From a virus, in the IMG/VR virus record IMGVR_UViG_3300042564_000193, positions 1 to 24,906 of that record: a stretch of DNA of 24,906 nt, one strand, 5' to 3'. The position numbers were made by a program, and so were the translations under genes. This document shows, one piece after another, positions 1 to 7,083 of the stretch. The stretch's first letter is position 1; each line of letters opens with the position of its first letter. The notes under the pieces were generated by a model. The model was not told the origin of the DNA and ran no database searches. It saw only the letters and a list, made by a program, of their open reading frames with translations.

Positions 1-596
1 GTTTGTCCACCACTAAATACTCTTGCCTTCATGTCTTCCCATTCTTTTTGGCCCTTTGATTCTCCAGACTGAGCATCTAAATCTACTCCCTGAATAGCAG
101 CCAAAAACTTTTTTTCGGTATAGTCCAACTCTCTACTTACTTCTATTGTAGCCATTAACTCTGGCATAGATAATGATTTTTCTAATTCTTGATAGTCTTT
201 CCAAATACCCAGCAAAAATACTTCTGATTCTAATTTTGCTAGATCTAAAGTTTCCCAGGTTACTCCACTTTTTTCTGCCTGATCTTTAACTGGCTCTTCA
301 GACTTTTTATTAATTTTAATACCAGCAGCCACATCCAATATAACATATAGAGTTGCTAAATCTATATTATCTTGGACAGCAAAGATGCTATTTGATATTT
401 GTGGATAATATTGCTTCATACATATTCTTACACATTCTAGCAAAATATCAATTGCTTCATCATCATTACTTGTATTTTTTATACCTTCAAATGCCACCAT
501 AAATTCACGAAGATATTTAATCTTTAGTGGTATTATTTCTAATTCTGTATTATCGAATAGTAAAATATTTTGACTATTATATATTGTAGTTGCCAT
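1..596 (-). CDS. tail assembly chaperone, 3' end beyond window
   Basis: This frame is open from an ATG at 596 to the left edge, giving 198 residues with no stop (MATTIYNSQNILLFDN... to ...DMKARVFSGGQ). It directly follows the tail-tube gene, where long-tailed phages encode the chaperone that coats the tape measure protein during tail assembly. The sequence fits: it is acidic and mainly helical, and its end (SMPELMATIEVSRELDYTEK, then IQGVDLD and WEDMKARVFSGG) resembles, from memory, the C-terminal part of such chaperones in actinobacterial phages. No clear Shine-Dalgarno sequence precedes the ATG. A heptamer A_AAA_AAG lies in frame at 114-108, a classic -1 slippery site, but the -1 frame closes about 31 codons later. 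A tape measure gene should lie just beyond the left edge. The reading frame is certain; the role rests on position and sequence feel. Confidence 0.78.
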   Translation of the reverse strand, partial: MATTIYNSQNILLFDNTELEIIPLKIKYLREFMVAFEGIKNTSNDDEAIDILLECVRICMKQYYPQISNSIFAVQDNIDLATLYVILDVAAGIKINKKSEEPVKDQAEKSGVTWETLDLAKLESEVFLLGIWKDYQELEKSLSMPELMATIEVSRELDYTEKKFLAAIQGVDLDAQSGESKGQKEWEDMKARVFSGGQ

Positions 597-625
597 AGAA
601 ATTCAATTCTACCATAAAACAACAA

Positions 626-649
626 AGCCCATATCCGAAGACATGGGCT
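626..649 (-). terminator. terminator hairpin with UUCG loop after tail-tube gene
   Basis: On the minus strand AGCCCATGTC and GATATGGGCT form a 10-bp stem (one G-U pair) closed by a C(UUCG)G tetraloop, an unusually stable loop. TTTGTTGTTTT follows. It sits 20 nt after the tail-tube stop and 30 nt before the chaperone start. It probably lowers expression of the chaperone and tape-measure genes relative to the abundant tube protein. Confidence 0.85.
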
Positions 650-668
650 CTGAAGTATAGTTAAACTA

Positions 669-1307
669 TTATGATAGAAGATCTCCGAATGTGCGATCAA
701 CGATCTTACCGTATGATCCTGAAGTATCCTCTGGTAGCAAACGGAAAGAAACTTCAAACATTGAAGCCTCATCACGCTTTGCTGAAACTGTTACGTTTTC
801 AATTGACAAAGCACGGTATGCTGTGTAAACACGCTCCACGAATGGAGAATCTACGCAATCACCTGTGCCAGGTCCTATTGCAACAATTCCACGCTCTACT
901 GGACATTCACCGATATCTCCTGCAGATAAGTTCAAAGTCTTACCTGTGTGAGTTGCGACGTTTCCAGTTAGTTCATCTGAGCCAAATGCTAGAGCCAAGA
1001 GAAGGTTCTCAAGGGTAGCTTCAGCAAAAGCAGTTGCAAGATTAACTTGCATACCTTGCTTGTAAAGCTTTGCAACGTCAAGAATTTGGTCAACTTGAAC
1101 TTCACCGAAGTCTGGTTGGAACTGCATTTCTAGACCGTTCATGGTGTAACCTACGTTAGTATATGCTGCATCATCTGAAAGTGTTTCTCTGAATGATACT
1201 TCAGTGCTAAAAGACTCCAATGTATTTGGAGTTAGGGTTGTATCTGCAACAAAAAGTGCTGCTGCACCAACGATAATGTTGGACGATGTTCCACGACTAT
1301 ATGCCAT
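669..1307 (-). CDS. major tail (tube) protein
   Basis: This 212-residue protein probably polymerises into the tail tube. It starts MAYSRGTSSNIIVGAAALFVAD and continues with an acidic region that ends near residue 45 in FRETLSDDAAYTNVGYT, then MNGLEMQFQPDFGEVQVDQ. This pattern of a small N-terminal strand region followed by a description of a 'test' or 'DFGEV' segment is seen in tube proteins of many siphoviruses of Gram-positive hosts. Its place between the tail terminator and the tail chaperone is the standard position of the tube gene. The start has a good ribosome site, AAAGAGGTGA, six nt before the ATG, fitting high expression. It has its own extended -10 promoter upstream and a strong terminator just downstream, so it forms a single-gene unit. 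Identification rests mainly on gene order. Confidence 0.8.
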   Translation of the reverse strand: MAYSRGTSSNIIVGAAALFVADTTLTPNTLESFSTEVSFRETLSDDAAYTNVGYTMNGLEMQFQPDFGEVQVDQILDVAKLYKQGMQVNLATAFAEATLENLLLALAFGSDELTGNVATHTGKTLNLSAGDIGECPVERGIVAIGPGTGDCVDSPFVERVYTAYRALSIENVTVSAKRDEASMFEVSFRLLPEDTSGSYGKIVDRTFGDLLS

Positions 1308-1366
1308 TTATTCACCTCTTTCTGTAAAAATAGATATTAAGTTTTGGCGCTTGTTTCCTCAAACTA

Positions 1367-1375
1367 ATTATAACA
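1367..1375 (-). promoter_or_regulatory. extended -10 promoter for tail-tube gene
   Basis: On the minus strand TGT-TATAAT (TATAAT at 1372-1367) lies between the tail-terminator stop and the tube start. There is no convincing -35 hexamer. A start about 7 nt downstream would give a leader of about 50 nt carrying the AAAGAGGTGA ribosome site. Confidence 0.55.
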
Positions 1376-1380
1376 CCATT

Positions 1381-1953
1381 TTAGGTGTATCTAGCGCCTA
1401 CTGCATCTGTAGTATGATAGTCATACTCAATTACCAGTTTATTTAGGAATAATGTCCTAGCTGATGCTAACTCTGCTATATCCCGTGACTCATCTGCCTG
1501 ATAAACCTTTGTATTGTGAAAATATACGTTTGGGGCTATAGCATTTCCAGCTTCATCCAAAATGTCATTAGAAGCAATCCAAGCATTCATATCTTGGGCC
1601 GAAGAGTCTTCTCTATCTAAACACTCAATAATTACTCTGGTTACATCAAATAGGTTAGTCAAATCTGGGGCATATATAAAATACACTAGCTGCTCACGCT
1701 TATTTCTATAAAAGGCATTAGGCCTAAATCTAATTAATCTGTCAAACATAATTACAGTAGCATTAGGGTTATTTTTGATATATATACTATCGTTATAAAT
1801 GTCTTCTATGTTTATTGGGCTTTGGGCTGGGAAGAAAGGCTGAAATGGATTAGGCCCATCGGGGACTAAGCCAAATTCCTTTAACTCACTATTCACAAAA
1901 GCATTAAGAAAAATTGGGGGGAAGCCAGTATTCAAATTAACATTAGAGACCAT
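1381..1953 (-). CDS. putative tail terminator protein
   Basis: This protein has 190 residues and lies between the HK97 gp10-like neck protein and the tail tube, which is the usual place of the tail terminator that caps the tube and joins it to the head. It begins MVSNVNLNTGFPPIFLNAFVN and contains a central region (VIMFDRLIRFRPNAFYRNKREQLVYFIYA) with alternating beta strands, then a helical stretch and a final strand (NKLVIEYDYHTTDA). This alpha/beta pattern is compatible with the terminator fold (lambda gpU and relatives), but sequence alone is weak. The start ATG is 4 nt after the previous stop and has only a poor ribosome site, so translation is probably coupled. Assignment depends on gene order. 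Confidence 0.6.
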   Translation of the reverse strand: MVSNVNLNTGFPPIFLNAFVNSELKEFGLVPDGPNPFQPFFPAQSPINIEDIYNDSIYIKNNPNATVIMFDRLIRFRPNAFYRNKREQLVYFIYAPDLTNLFDVTRVIIECLDREDSSAQDMNAWIASNDILDEAGNAIAPNVYFHNTKVYQADESRDIAELASARTLFLNKLVIEYDYHTTDAVGARYT

Positions 1954-1957
1954 ATGC

Positions 1958-2635
1958 CTATTCTACACCAATCTTTGCATTAATTATCCATTTATATCCA
2001 GTATCAATACCCTTGGATTTTCCTATTTTAGATCCAGCCTTAATGTTTTTCTTAAATACTGTAGGCCTACTAATATAGTCATAAATGCCACTAGCTCTAA
2101 GAAATGACTGCTTAAAATATTTCAATATAAACTCATCCATAATATTTTCAAAAGATCCCTGGACATACTCTCCTCCAGGGTTTCTAACAGTAACTGAGTT
2201 TTTTGTAAATATGGTATTGCCACCTTCTTCAAATACTAAGACTGAAGATTTTTTAGGTGTTATTGTTACTGGAATACCCTCTTCCATAATTCTTGCTTTA
2301 TTGTAAAATGGAGTATTAGAATCTTCTTTTAATGTTCTAGATTGTCTAAAGGATGAGTTAATACTTAGTCCCCGATTATTAACTGTATATTGTAAGTCAA
2401 ATAGTCTTGCCTCTGGACTACCAGTTTTATACCACTCATAAACGTGATGCAATGCATTTGGATTACCCCTTGCAGAAACATCTATATAGGCTGCTAAAGT
2501 TTCAATAACTCCAGAACCAAGATTATTTAAAAATTTAGCTTTTCCTTTTTGAGCTCCATCTAAAAAGCCAATAGCATAATTGACAATATTTGTCATTTGT
2601 TTTTCAAATTGTTTTGTATTGGTTCTTGCTATCAT
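1958..2635 (-). CDS. HK97 gp10-like neck/tail completion protein
   Basis: This protein of 225 residues probably sits at the neck. The N-terminal third is helical and basic (FEKQMTNIVNYAIGFLDGAQ, then NNLGSGVIETLAAYID), like HK97 gp10-type proteins. The central part (HHVYEWYKTGSPEARLFDLQ) and the later MEEGIPVTITPKKS are typical of larger minor structural proteins seen in this position in actinobacterial phages. The C terminus is rich in lysine (FKKNIKAGSKIGKSKG). Its start codon overlaps the stop of the stopper gene as TAATG, indicating coupled translation. There is no strong ribosome site. I recognise the family only loosely; gene order carries much of the weight. Confidence 0.6.
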   Translation of the reverse strand: MIARTNTKQFEKQMTNIVNYAIGFLDGAQKGKAKFLNNLGSGVIETLAAYIDVSARGNPNALHHVYEWYKTGSPEARLFDLQYTVNNRGLSINSSFRQSRTLKEDSNTPFYNKARIMEEGIPVTITPKKSSVLVFEEGGNTIFTKNSVTVRNPGGEYVQGSFENIMDEFILKYFKQSFLRASGIYDYISRPTVFKKNIKAGSKIGKSKGIDTGYKWIINAKIGVE

Positions 2636-3084
2636 TAGTCACTCACTGTTTGATTCTCTGTTCTACGCCAGAGCATCTTAAAATATTCTACTGATCCAAA
2701 AGGTCCAGTAAATGGTTCTACGGTTGCCATTTCGTATATGGTTCCTTTTCCAGATCTTGGACCTGCTGTTTCTTTATAAATCATCTCGTCATAAGCATTG
2801 CGAATGTTAGTTACTAAAATATTGGTTATAGCATTTTCAGAATTGTTAGAAGATGTTCTTGGATCAGTTTTAGTTCTAGCAATAAGCTTATTCTCATATT
2901 GAAGAAATGTTTCTGGTTTAATATCTTCAGTTCCTGCACCGCCAACGCTTGTAGCATTACAGATTATTGTTCTATCAAAAACCCAAGTTTTAGTTGCTTG
3001 ACCATACTGTGTTTGATTAATGATAGGATAATATATATCAGCCTTCATTGGATACATAAAGTCTGTTTGTTCGCAAGAATCCAT
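2635..3084 (-). CDS. putative head-tail stopper/head closure protein
   Basis: This protein of 149 residues lies between the large connector protein and the gp10-like protein, where the head closure (stopper) protein is normally found. It begins MDSCEQTDFMYPMKADIYYP and has several predicted beta segments (KADIYYPIINQT, KTWVFDRTIICNAT, ILVTNIRNAYDE, GTIYEMATVEPFTGPFGSVE), compatible with the small beta-barrel stopper fold. Its ATG overlaps the previous stop as TAATG, with AGGAG seven nt before the ATG, and its own stop overlaps the next ATG in the same way. The role is inferred from position and general composition. Confidence 0.55.
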   Translation of the reverse strand: MDSCEQTDFMYPMKADIYYPIINQTQYGQATKTWVFDRTIICNATSVGGAGTEDIKPETFLQYENKLIARTKTDPRTSSNNSENAITNILVTNIRNAYDEMIYKETAGPRSGKGTIYEMATVEPFTGPFGSVEYFKMLWRRTENQTVSD

Positions 3085-4094
3085 TATAAGACTCCTGGGC
3101 GGATAATCGTTTCTACGTATTTATCAAGAATTTTGTCTACCATAATATTGCCAGTGCCTTCTATCATTCTTTTATCATATTCAATTTTAAATTGATCTGT
3201 GCTATATTTATTTACATACCGCTTGTAATAGTCTAGTTTGCCACACTTAATATCTTCAATTAACATTTTTGTTGCATCGGCAATATCTACTGGAACTACT
3301 TTATACCCAGTTTCTAATAAAAATATACAGTCAATGCCTTCTGGAAATGCTGCTGCTGGAACAATAGTTTGAACATTTCCACTATCTTCTGTATCAAATA
3401 AACTAATTGAATCTGAAGGTGCTACGGGTATGCTTGGATATTTTCTTTCTGCACGACTTAAAGAATCAACATATTCTATTGGATCTTTTGTAATAGCAGT
3501 TTTATCTTTGGTAATTATATAGTTATAATTTTTTAATGCTGGACCGTCTGTAGTATTGCTAAGGTCATATACCAACTCTGCATTTTCATATGCCTTTAAA
3601 ATTTTATGTGTTCTTTTCCAAAGAGGTATATAATCAGTTCCTTGCCCAACAACTTCTAAGTATGTTCTATCATAATAAAACCCACCAGTAATAGAATCAA
3701 TCATCATTCTTGCTAAATTTTCATATTCTGTATAAGCAGCAATATCTGTAGCTGTTCCAGAAGTAGCAAGGGTTGCTGGATTTACATATGGCCTAACAAT
3801 TTCTAAATTATCCTGAACTACAACATCTCCACGAACAAGCTCTGCTCCAGATGATCCAGCATCCTCATAAATAGTAAGCGCATAAGACTTATCATATTTT
3901 ACAAAATCTCCAGTTAAAGAATATACAATTTTCCCTTCTGAAGAAGATGTTACTCCAGATTCTGCGCTAATAAATACTTCAAGTTCTGTTTGCTCTGCCA
4001 CGTCTTCAATAACAAGAATATAATCTGCTAACTCATCTGGAACTGAATAGGTTACAGAGAGTGGATATGGGGGAATACGAAGAATTGTTGACAT
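3084..4094 (-). CDS. putative head-tail connector (adaptor) with N-terminal beta domain
   Basis: This 336-residue protein is larger than the usual small adaptors. Residues 1-115 look like an immunoglobulin-like beta domain (YILVIEDVAEQTELEVFISA, KIVYSLTGDFVKYDKSYAL). Residues 120-336 are more helical and hold the probable adaptor part (YTEYENLARMMIDSITGGFY, then LIEDIKCGKLDYYKRYVNKY and the final DKILDKYVETIIRPGVL). Adaptors form a ring under the portal. It starts 2 nt after the SAP/HeH-like gene and runs into the stopper gene by a TAATG overlap. The N-terminal beta domain may be displayed on the neck or may act as an extra contact. Function is inferred from position between capsid and stopper genes. 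Confidence 0.55.
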   Translation of the reverse strand: MSTILRIPPYPLSVTYSVPDELADYILVIEDVAEQTELEVFISAESGVTSSSEGKIVYSLTGDFVKYDKSYALTIYEDAGSSGAELVRGDVVVQDNLEIVRPYVNPATLATSGTATDIAAYTEYENLARMMIDSITGGFYYDRTYLEVVGQGTDYIPLWKRTHKILKAYENAELVYDLSNTTDGPALKNYNYIITKDKTAITKDPIEYVDSLSRAERKYPSIPVAPSDSISLFDTEDSGNVQTIVPAAAFPEGIDCIFLLETGYKVVPVDIADATKMLIEDIKCGKLDYYKRYVNKYSTDQFKIEYDKRMIEGTGNIMVDKILDKYVETIIRPGVL

Positions 4095-4096
4095 AA

Positions 4097-4444
4097 TTAT
4101 TTACCGTAGTATGAGGCTACTTCTTCAGGCTGTGCAATTCTGACTGCCTTACGAGTAATCCACTGTTCCGATGCCTCCTTTGAGACGATGTTATAACCAA
4201 CCTTTAAATCACCTAGGCCATCCCAATATATGTTTCTATTTGAATATAGGGCTACTTTTTCTACTTGATCTTTAGGTTTTTCAGTATCTTTTGATACCGC
4301 TTTTTCTGTTGGAATAAAATTTGCTATAGCTTCTAGAATTTCTAACTTAGTTGATGCATCAAATAAATCAATATTATTTTTCTTGGCATATGCCTTTAAT
4401 GCCATTACGGTTTTTGTTGATAATTCTTCTATAGTTAAATTCAT
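4097..4444 (-). CDS. small protein with SAP/HeH-like N-terminal domain
   Basis: This 115-residue protein has two parts. Residues 3-45 (IEELSTKTVMALKAYAKKNN, then a second helix with KLEILEAIANFI) resemble the helix-extended-helix or SAP/Rho-N type of small nucleic-acid-binding domain. After a charged linker (KAVSKDTEKPKDQVEK), residues 65-115 form a compact beta-rich tail (YSNRNIYWDGLGDLKVGYNI, VRIAQPEEVASYYGK). Similar proteins occur between the capsid and connector genes in many phages of Gram-positive bacteria, and may link DNA or capsid to the neck, but the role is unknown. The start ATG has GGAG nearby, and an extended -10 element lies 21 nt upstream, so this gene probably opens the connector operon. 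Confidence 0.6.
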   Translation of the reverse strand: MNLTIEELSTKTVMALKAYAKKNNIDLFDASTKLEILEAIANFIPTEKAVSKDTEKPKDQVEKVALYSNRNIYWDGLGDLKVGYNIVSKEASEQWITRKAVRIAQPEEVASYYGK

Positions 4445-4465
4445 ATTACTCCAATACTCATTTGT

Positions 4466-4496
4466 AATTATACCAGAATATGACTAAGGGAGGACA
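4466..4496 (-). promoter_or_regulatory. extended -10 promoter opening connector operon
   Basis: Minus strand TGG-TATAAT (TATAAT at 4471-4466) with a partial -35 TTGTCC at 4496-4491, spacer 19 nt. The -35 half lies inside the capsid-gene hairpin, so terminator and promoter overlap. The predicted transcript would have a leader of about 15 nt with GGAG before the ATG at 4444. Confidence 0.5.
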
Positions 4497-4522
4497 ACTT
4501 TTTAGGTTGGCCTCCCCTTGTC
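4481..4522 (-). terminator. long hairpin after major capsid gene
   Basis: The arms 4481-4497 and 4506-4522 form about 16 pairs with one bulge on each side and one mismatch around an 8-nt loop. It begins 16 nt after the capsid stop. No clear T-tract follows on the minus strand, so it may be a U-tract-poor terminator or a 3'-end stabiliser of the capsid mRNA. Confidence 0.65.
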
Positions 4523-4537
4523 TTAATTGGTTATTGA

Positions 4538-5695
4538 TTAGGAATCTGTTGAGTCTGCATCTGCGTAAGCAACTGCATCCAACTCTTCCCATTGAATACC
4601 AAATCGGACGAATACTGTGTATTCGATGGTGTCTTTCTTAGCACGATATTCACGGTTTACTGTGATATCACGTTGGAATCCCCATACACGGTTTGAAGGG
4701 AATGTCAAGTCGACATATCCTGCAGGGTAGTAAGGAACTTCAAGAACATCTACGCCAAGCACACGTGTTGTGCGTGAGTTGCCGAATGTCTGTGCAGATC
4801 CATCAAGATAGTCTTGACGGTTTGCTGGTGTTCCTGCTGTGCGAGTAGCAAATGCTTCTGCTACTGCGTCTGCAAGTGTTCCATTGTTCTTAACAATACC
4901 TTGGAATGCGTCTGTGCCAGCATAGAACTTAAGATTGCTCTTAAGTGCACGATACTTGCGTGGCATTGCCAAGATGATGCTTTGCATATGTGCTGTTGTC
5001 CACTCGTTATTAGCGACAGTAACTGCTGCTTCGTGAGCATCATTTCCTGCAACTTGATTAACTTGTGTAACGAATCCAGGCATAATTGAAAGGAATGCAT
5101 CGTTACCTGAACCTACACCATTAATGGCAAGGTCTTCGATATCATTAGCAAATGCATTGGTCATCAAGCGAACTAGATGATCTTCCAAAGCACCGCCTTC
5201 AATATTGTCTTCTAGTGATTCTGTAGAAACTTCCCAGTCAAGACGAATCTTCTTGGTTGTTAGCTCTACCTTTGTGAATGTAGCACCTGCGTTTGTGAAG
5301 TCAGGTTGTGCCTGAGCAGCAGCACGGATTACACGCTCACCAACGTTAACCTTTTCGATTTCCATGGTGTTTGCTCTCATTGTAACTCTACGTCCGTCTT
5401 TAGCGAGAACTGTTGCATCCCACACATAGTCGATGAAGCGACGAGCCTGCTCTGGTGCTAGAATACCACCTGGTGTTCCAGTTGGATTTACAGCATTTGC
5501 GCCTGATGTTGTTCCAAAGTTCGCTGTGGCAATGTTACCAAGCGAAGCAGCTGGAGATAGATTACCGTTTGCATCTGTTGTAGTTGCTGAACCGATTGCA
5601 CCTGATGCAAAAGCACCGTCGCCGTTGTGGGCATGGTTTTCGGTTGGACTACCTGGATAGTTCTTTACGATATCTGTATTATTTTGTTCCGACAT
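4538..5695 (-). CDS. major capsid protein, HK97 fold
   Basis: This 385-residue protein forms the icosahedral shell. Residues 1-75 are low-complexity and Ala/Gly/Thr/Asn-rich. The HK97-like body follows, from GGILAPEQARRFIDYVWDAT through TKVELTTKKIRLDWEVSTES (the E-loop and spine region) to TVFVRFGIQWEELDAVAYAD near the C terminus. The last gene segment matches HK97-type capsid proteins of many actinobacterial phages. The start is the ATG at 5695: AGGAGGTGA, a near-perfect match to the anti-Shine-Dalgarno sequence, ends 8 nt or less before it. An upstream GTG at 5704 is part of this ribosome site and cannot be the start. It follows the protease-scaffold gene and is followed by a strong hairpin, as expected for the most abundant virion protein. 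Confidence 0.92.
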   Translation of the reverse strand: MSEQNNTDIVKNYPGSPTENHAHNGDGAFASGAIGSATTTDANGNLSPAASLGNIATANFGTTSGANAVNPTGTPGGILAPEQARRFIDYVWDATVLAKDGRRVTMRANTMEIEKVNVGERVIRAAAQAQPDFTNAGATFTKVELTTKKIRLDWEVSTESLEDNIEGGALEDHLVRLMTNAFANDIEDLAINGVGSGNDAFLSIMPGFVTQVNQVAGNDAHEAAVTVANNEWTTAHMQSIILAMPRKYRALKSNLKFYAGTDAFQGIVKNNGTLADAVAEAFATRTAGTPANRQDYLDGSAQTFGNSRTTRVLGVDVLEVPYYPAGYVDLTFPSNRVWGFQRDITVNREYRAKKDTIEYTVFVRFGIQWEELDAVAYADADSTDS

Positions 5696-5723
5696 ATTGT
5701 TCACCTCCTAGTGATTTTATATC

Positions 5724-6284
5724 TTAGTTGAATAGGTCGGTTGATTTGAGGAAACGACCGCCCCATAGGGATTTTTGAACCTTGGTAGGCTCAAACTGCA
5801 CGATCTCGCCTAGATCGCCAGACTTGCGGAAAGCGGTGTCGTGCTCTACGGCATCTACTCGCTTACCAAACTCATTAAAGACACCCTTAACATTGTTAAC
5901 TTCTCCAGATACGGCTTTAACCTCACCAGATACAGTGTCAATAGATTTACTTAGTGCAGCAATTTGGTCATGTAATGACTTTACTGTTGCTGCAAGATCG
6001 CCAAAGGCATTTGTAAGAGAATTCTTGATTTCAGCAACTGCCTCAACAATTACTTCATCAGACTTGGTTACATCATTTACGTCTGTAACCTTTTCTCCCT
6101 CTTCTGATTTTTCAATAGAAGAATCTGCACTACCATCAATTGACTTCTCTGCATCTGTAGCTTCTGCTGCTGGTGCCTCATCAACGACTGCAGGAGTTTC
6201 AATAACTTCTGCTGGTTGTGCCTCTGGAGCGACCTCAACATTTTCAACTGCAGCATCTACTGCTACGTCTGTTGCTTCTGTCAT
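5724..6284 (-). CDS. putative internal scaffolding protein, nested in protease gene
   Basis: Inside the protease-scaffold gene an ATG at 6284 (codon 254, same frame) is preceded by a perfect AAAGGAGG at 6300-6293 with an 8-nt spacer, one of the best ribosome sites in the window. Starting there gives a 186-residue acidic protein, MTEATDVAVDAAVENVEVAP..., with an Ala/Glu/Val-rich first half and a coiled-coil second half (VKSLHDQIAALSKSIDTVSG, EVNNVKGVFNEFGKRVDAVE). This is exactly the scaffold part without the protease. Phage lambda makes scaffold Nu3 in the same way from within protease gene C. Expression of this product is an inference from the ribosome site. Confidence 0.65.
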   Translation of the reverse strand: MTEATDVAVDAAVENVEVAPEAQPAEVIETPAVVDEAPAAEATDAEKSIDGSADSSIEKSEEGEKVTDVNDVTKSDEVIVEAVAEIKNSLTNAFGDLAATVKSLHDQIAALSKSIDTVSGEVKAVSGEVNNVKGVFNEFGKRVDAVEHDTAFRKSGDLGEIVQFEPTKVQKSLWGGRFLKSTDLFN

Positions 6285-7043
6285 AGGACTAACCTCCTTT
6301 GTAATCTTAATTGTGCTAATGCCTTTGGCACTATCAACTAAGAACTTTATCATGTTTACTTTTTCGTTATCATTTTTTTCAACAAAACCTATATTTTGCA
6401 TTTGCTTTTGTGTTACTGGATGCATTGCTGTTTCGGAATCTGAAACCATTACCATTCCTGTTTCTGCATCATAAAAAATATTTTCTGTTTCAACTTTTGA
6501 AAGCATTCCATCAATCACATTAAGGCCATCTTTCTTCTCTATAGAAACAATATTAGCAAATTGATTTGCTGGTGAATCAACTAAAGATAATTCAAAAAGA
6601 TCATAATCCTTGATTACTCGGATTGTCTTATCCATATCTTCATTATATGCATCATCCCAAGACTTGATGTTTCCACCAATTGAGAATCCAGTGTAGGTTC
6701 CATCTAATACCTTTTCCCAGGCATTTTGAGCACCCTTTGAAACATAGGCAGATACATAAACTCCGCTATAGAACTTCTTATCATTTGGATCAAAGTATCT
6801 ATCTTCTTTAAATGAGACTATCTTTCCAACTGCTGATGGTTGGTGCATTTCTCTTAGGTTCCCACGAAAATTCTTAAATGCTTCTATGCTTGATTCGGTT
6901 GTTACAATATCACCTTGCTTGTCAATATTATCAAGGGTGGCAAAACCTGACACCATACGGCGCTCAACATCTACTTTTCCAATAGGCATTGAAAGACGAA
7001 CATTGTCGCCATCAGTTACCCAATGTGCTTTATTTATAATCAT
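5724..7043 (-). CDS. capsid maturation protease fused to scaffold
   Basis: This 439-residue protein cuts the scaffold and probably itself during head maturation. Residues 1-170 match the XkdF-like/S78-type prohead protease: GKVDVERRMVSGFATLDNID near the start, catalytic candidates His67 (LREMHQ) and Ser121 (YTGFSIGG), and the typical DLFELSLVDSPANQ at about 148-161. Residues about 254-439 are acidic and low in complexity and then coiled-coil, as in scaffolding proteins. The ATG at 7043 has no Shine-Dalgarno sequence; instead an extended -10 ends 9 nt upstream, so the mRNA should begin at or very near the start codon. This contrasts with the strong internal ribosome site at codon 254. It lies between portal and major capsid genes, the standard place. 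Confidence 0.88.
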   Translation of the reverse strand: MIINKAHWVTDGDNVRLSMPIGKVDVERRMVSGFATLDNIDKQGDIVTTESSIEAFKNFRGNLREMHQPSAVGKIVSFKEDRYFDPNDKKFYSGVYVSAYVSKGAQNAWEKVLDGTYTGFSIGGNIKSWDDAYNEDMDKTIRVIKDYDLFELSLVDSPANQFANIVSIEKKDGLNVIDGMLSKVETENIFYDAETGMVMVSDSETAMHPVTQKQMQNIGFVEKNDNEKVNMIKFLVDSAKGISTIKITKEVSPMTEATDVAVDAAVENVEVAPEAQPAEVIETPAVVDEAPAAEATDAEKSIDGSADSSIEKSEEGEKVTDVNDVTKSDEVIVEAVAEIKNSLTNAFGDLAATVKSLHDQIAALSKSIDTVSGEVKAVSGEVNNVKGVFNEFGKRVDAVEHDTAFRKSGDLGEIVQFEPTKVQKSLWGGRFLKSTDLFN

Positions 7044-7052
7044 AGCTTATCT

Positions 7053-7083
7053 ATTATACCAAACATTTTAAACATTATCTCAA
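7053..7083 (-). promoter_or_regulatory. extended -10 promoter for protease-scaffold gene
   Basis: Minus strand TGG-TATAAT (TATAAT at 7058-7053) and a -35-like TTGAGA at 7083-7078, spacer 19 nt. The -10 ends 9 nt before the ATG at 7043, leaving room for a leader of only about 0-3 nt. Confidence 0.6.

Noticed and set aside
671-1018. Plus-strand 115-codon frame over the tail-tube gene
   Set aside because: It is antisense to a well-supported gene, with no ribosome site, and its composition (Leu, His, Arg, Gln) is that of a shadow frame.
5696-5704. GTG at 5704 as start of the major capsid gene
   Set aside because: This GTG is part of the AGGAGGTG ribosome site itself; the ATG at 5695 has correct spacing.
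5782-6474. 230-codon plus-strand open frame antisense to the protease-scaffold gene
   Set aside because: It is the complement of the low-complexity Ala/Glu/Thr-rich scaffold part, Ser/Thr-rich in translation, with no ribosome site or promoter.
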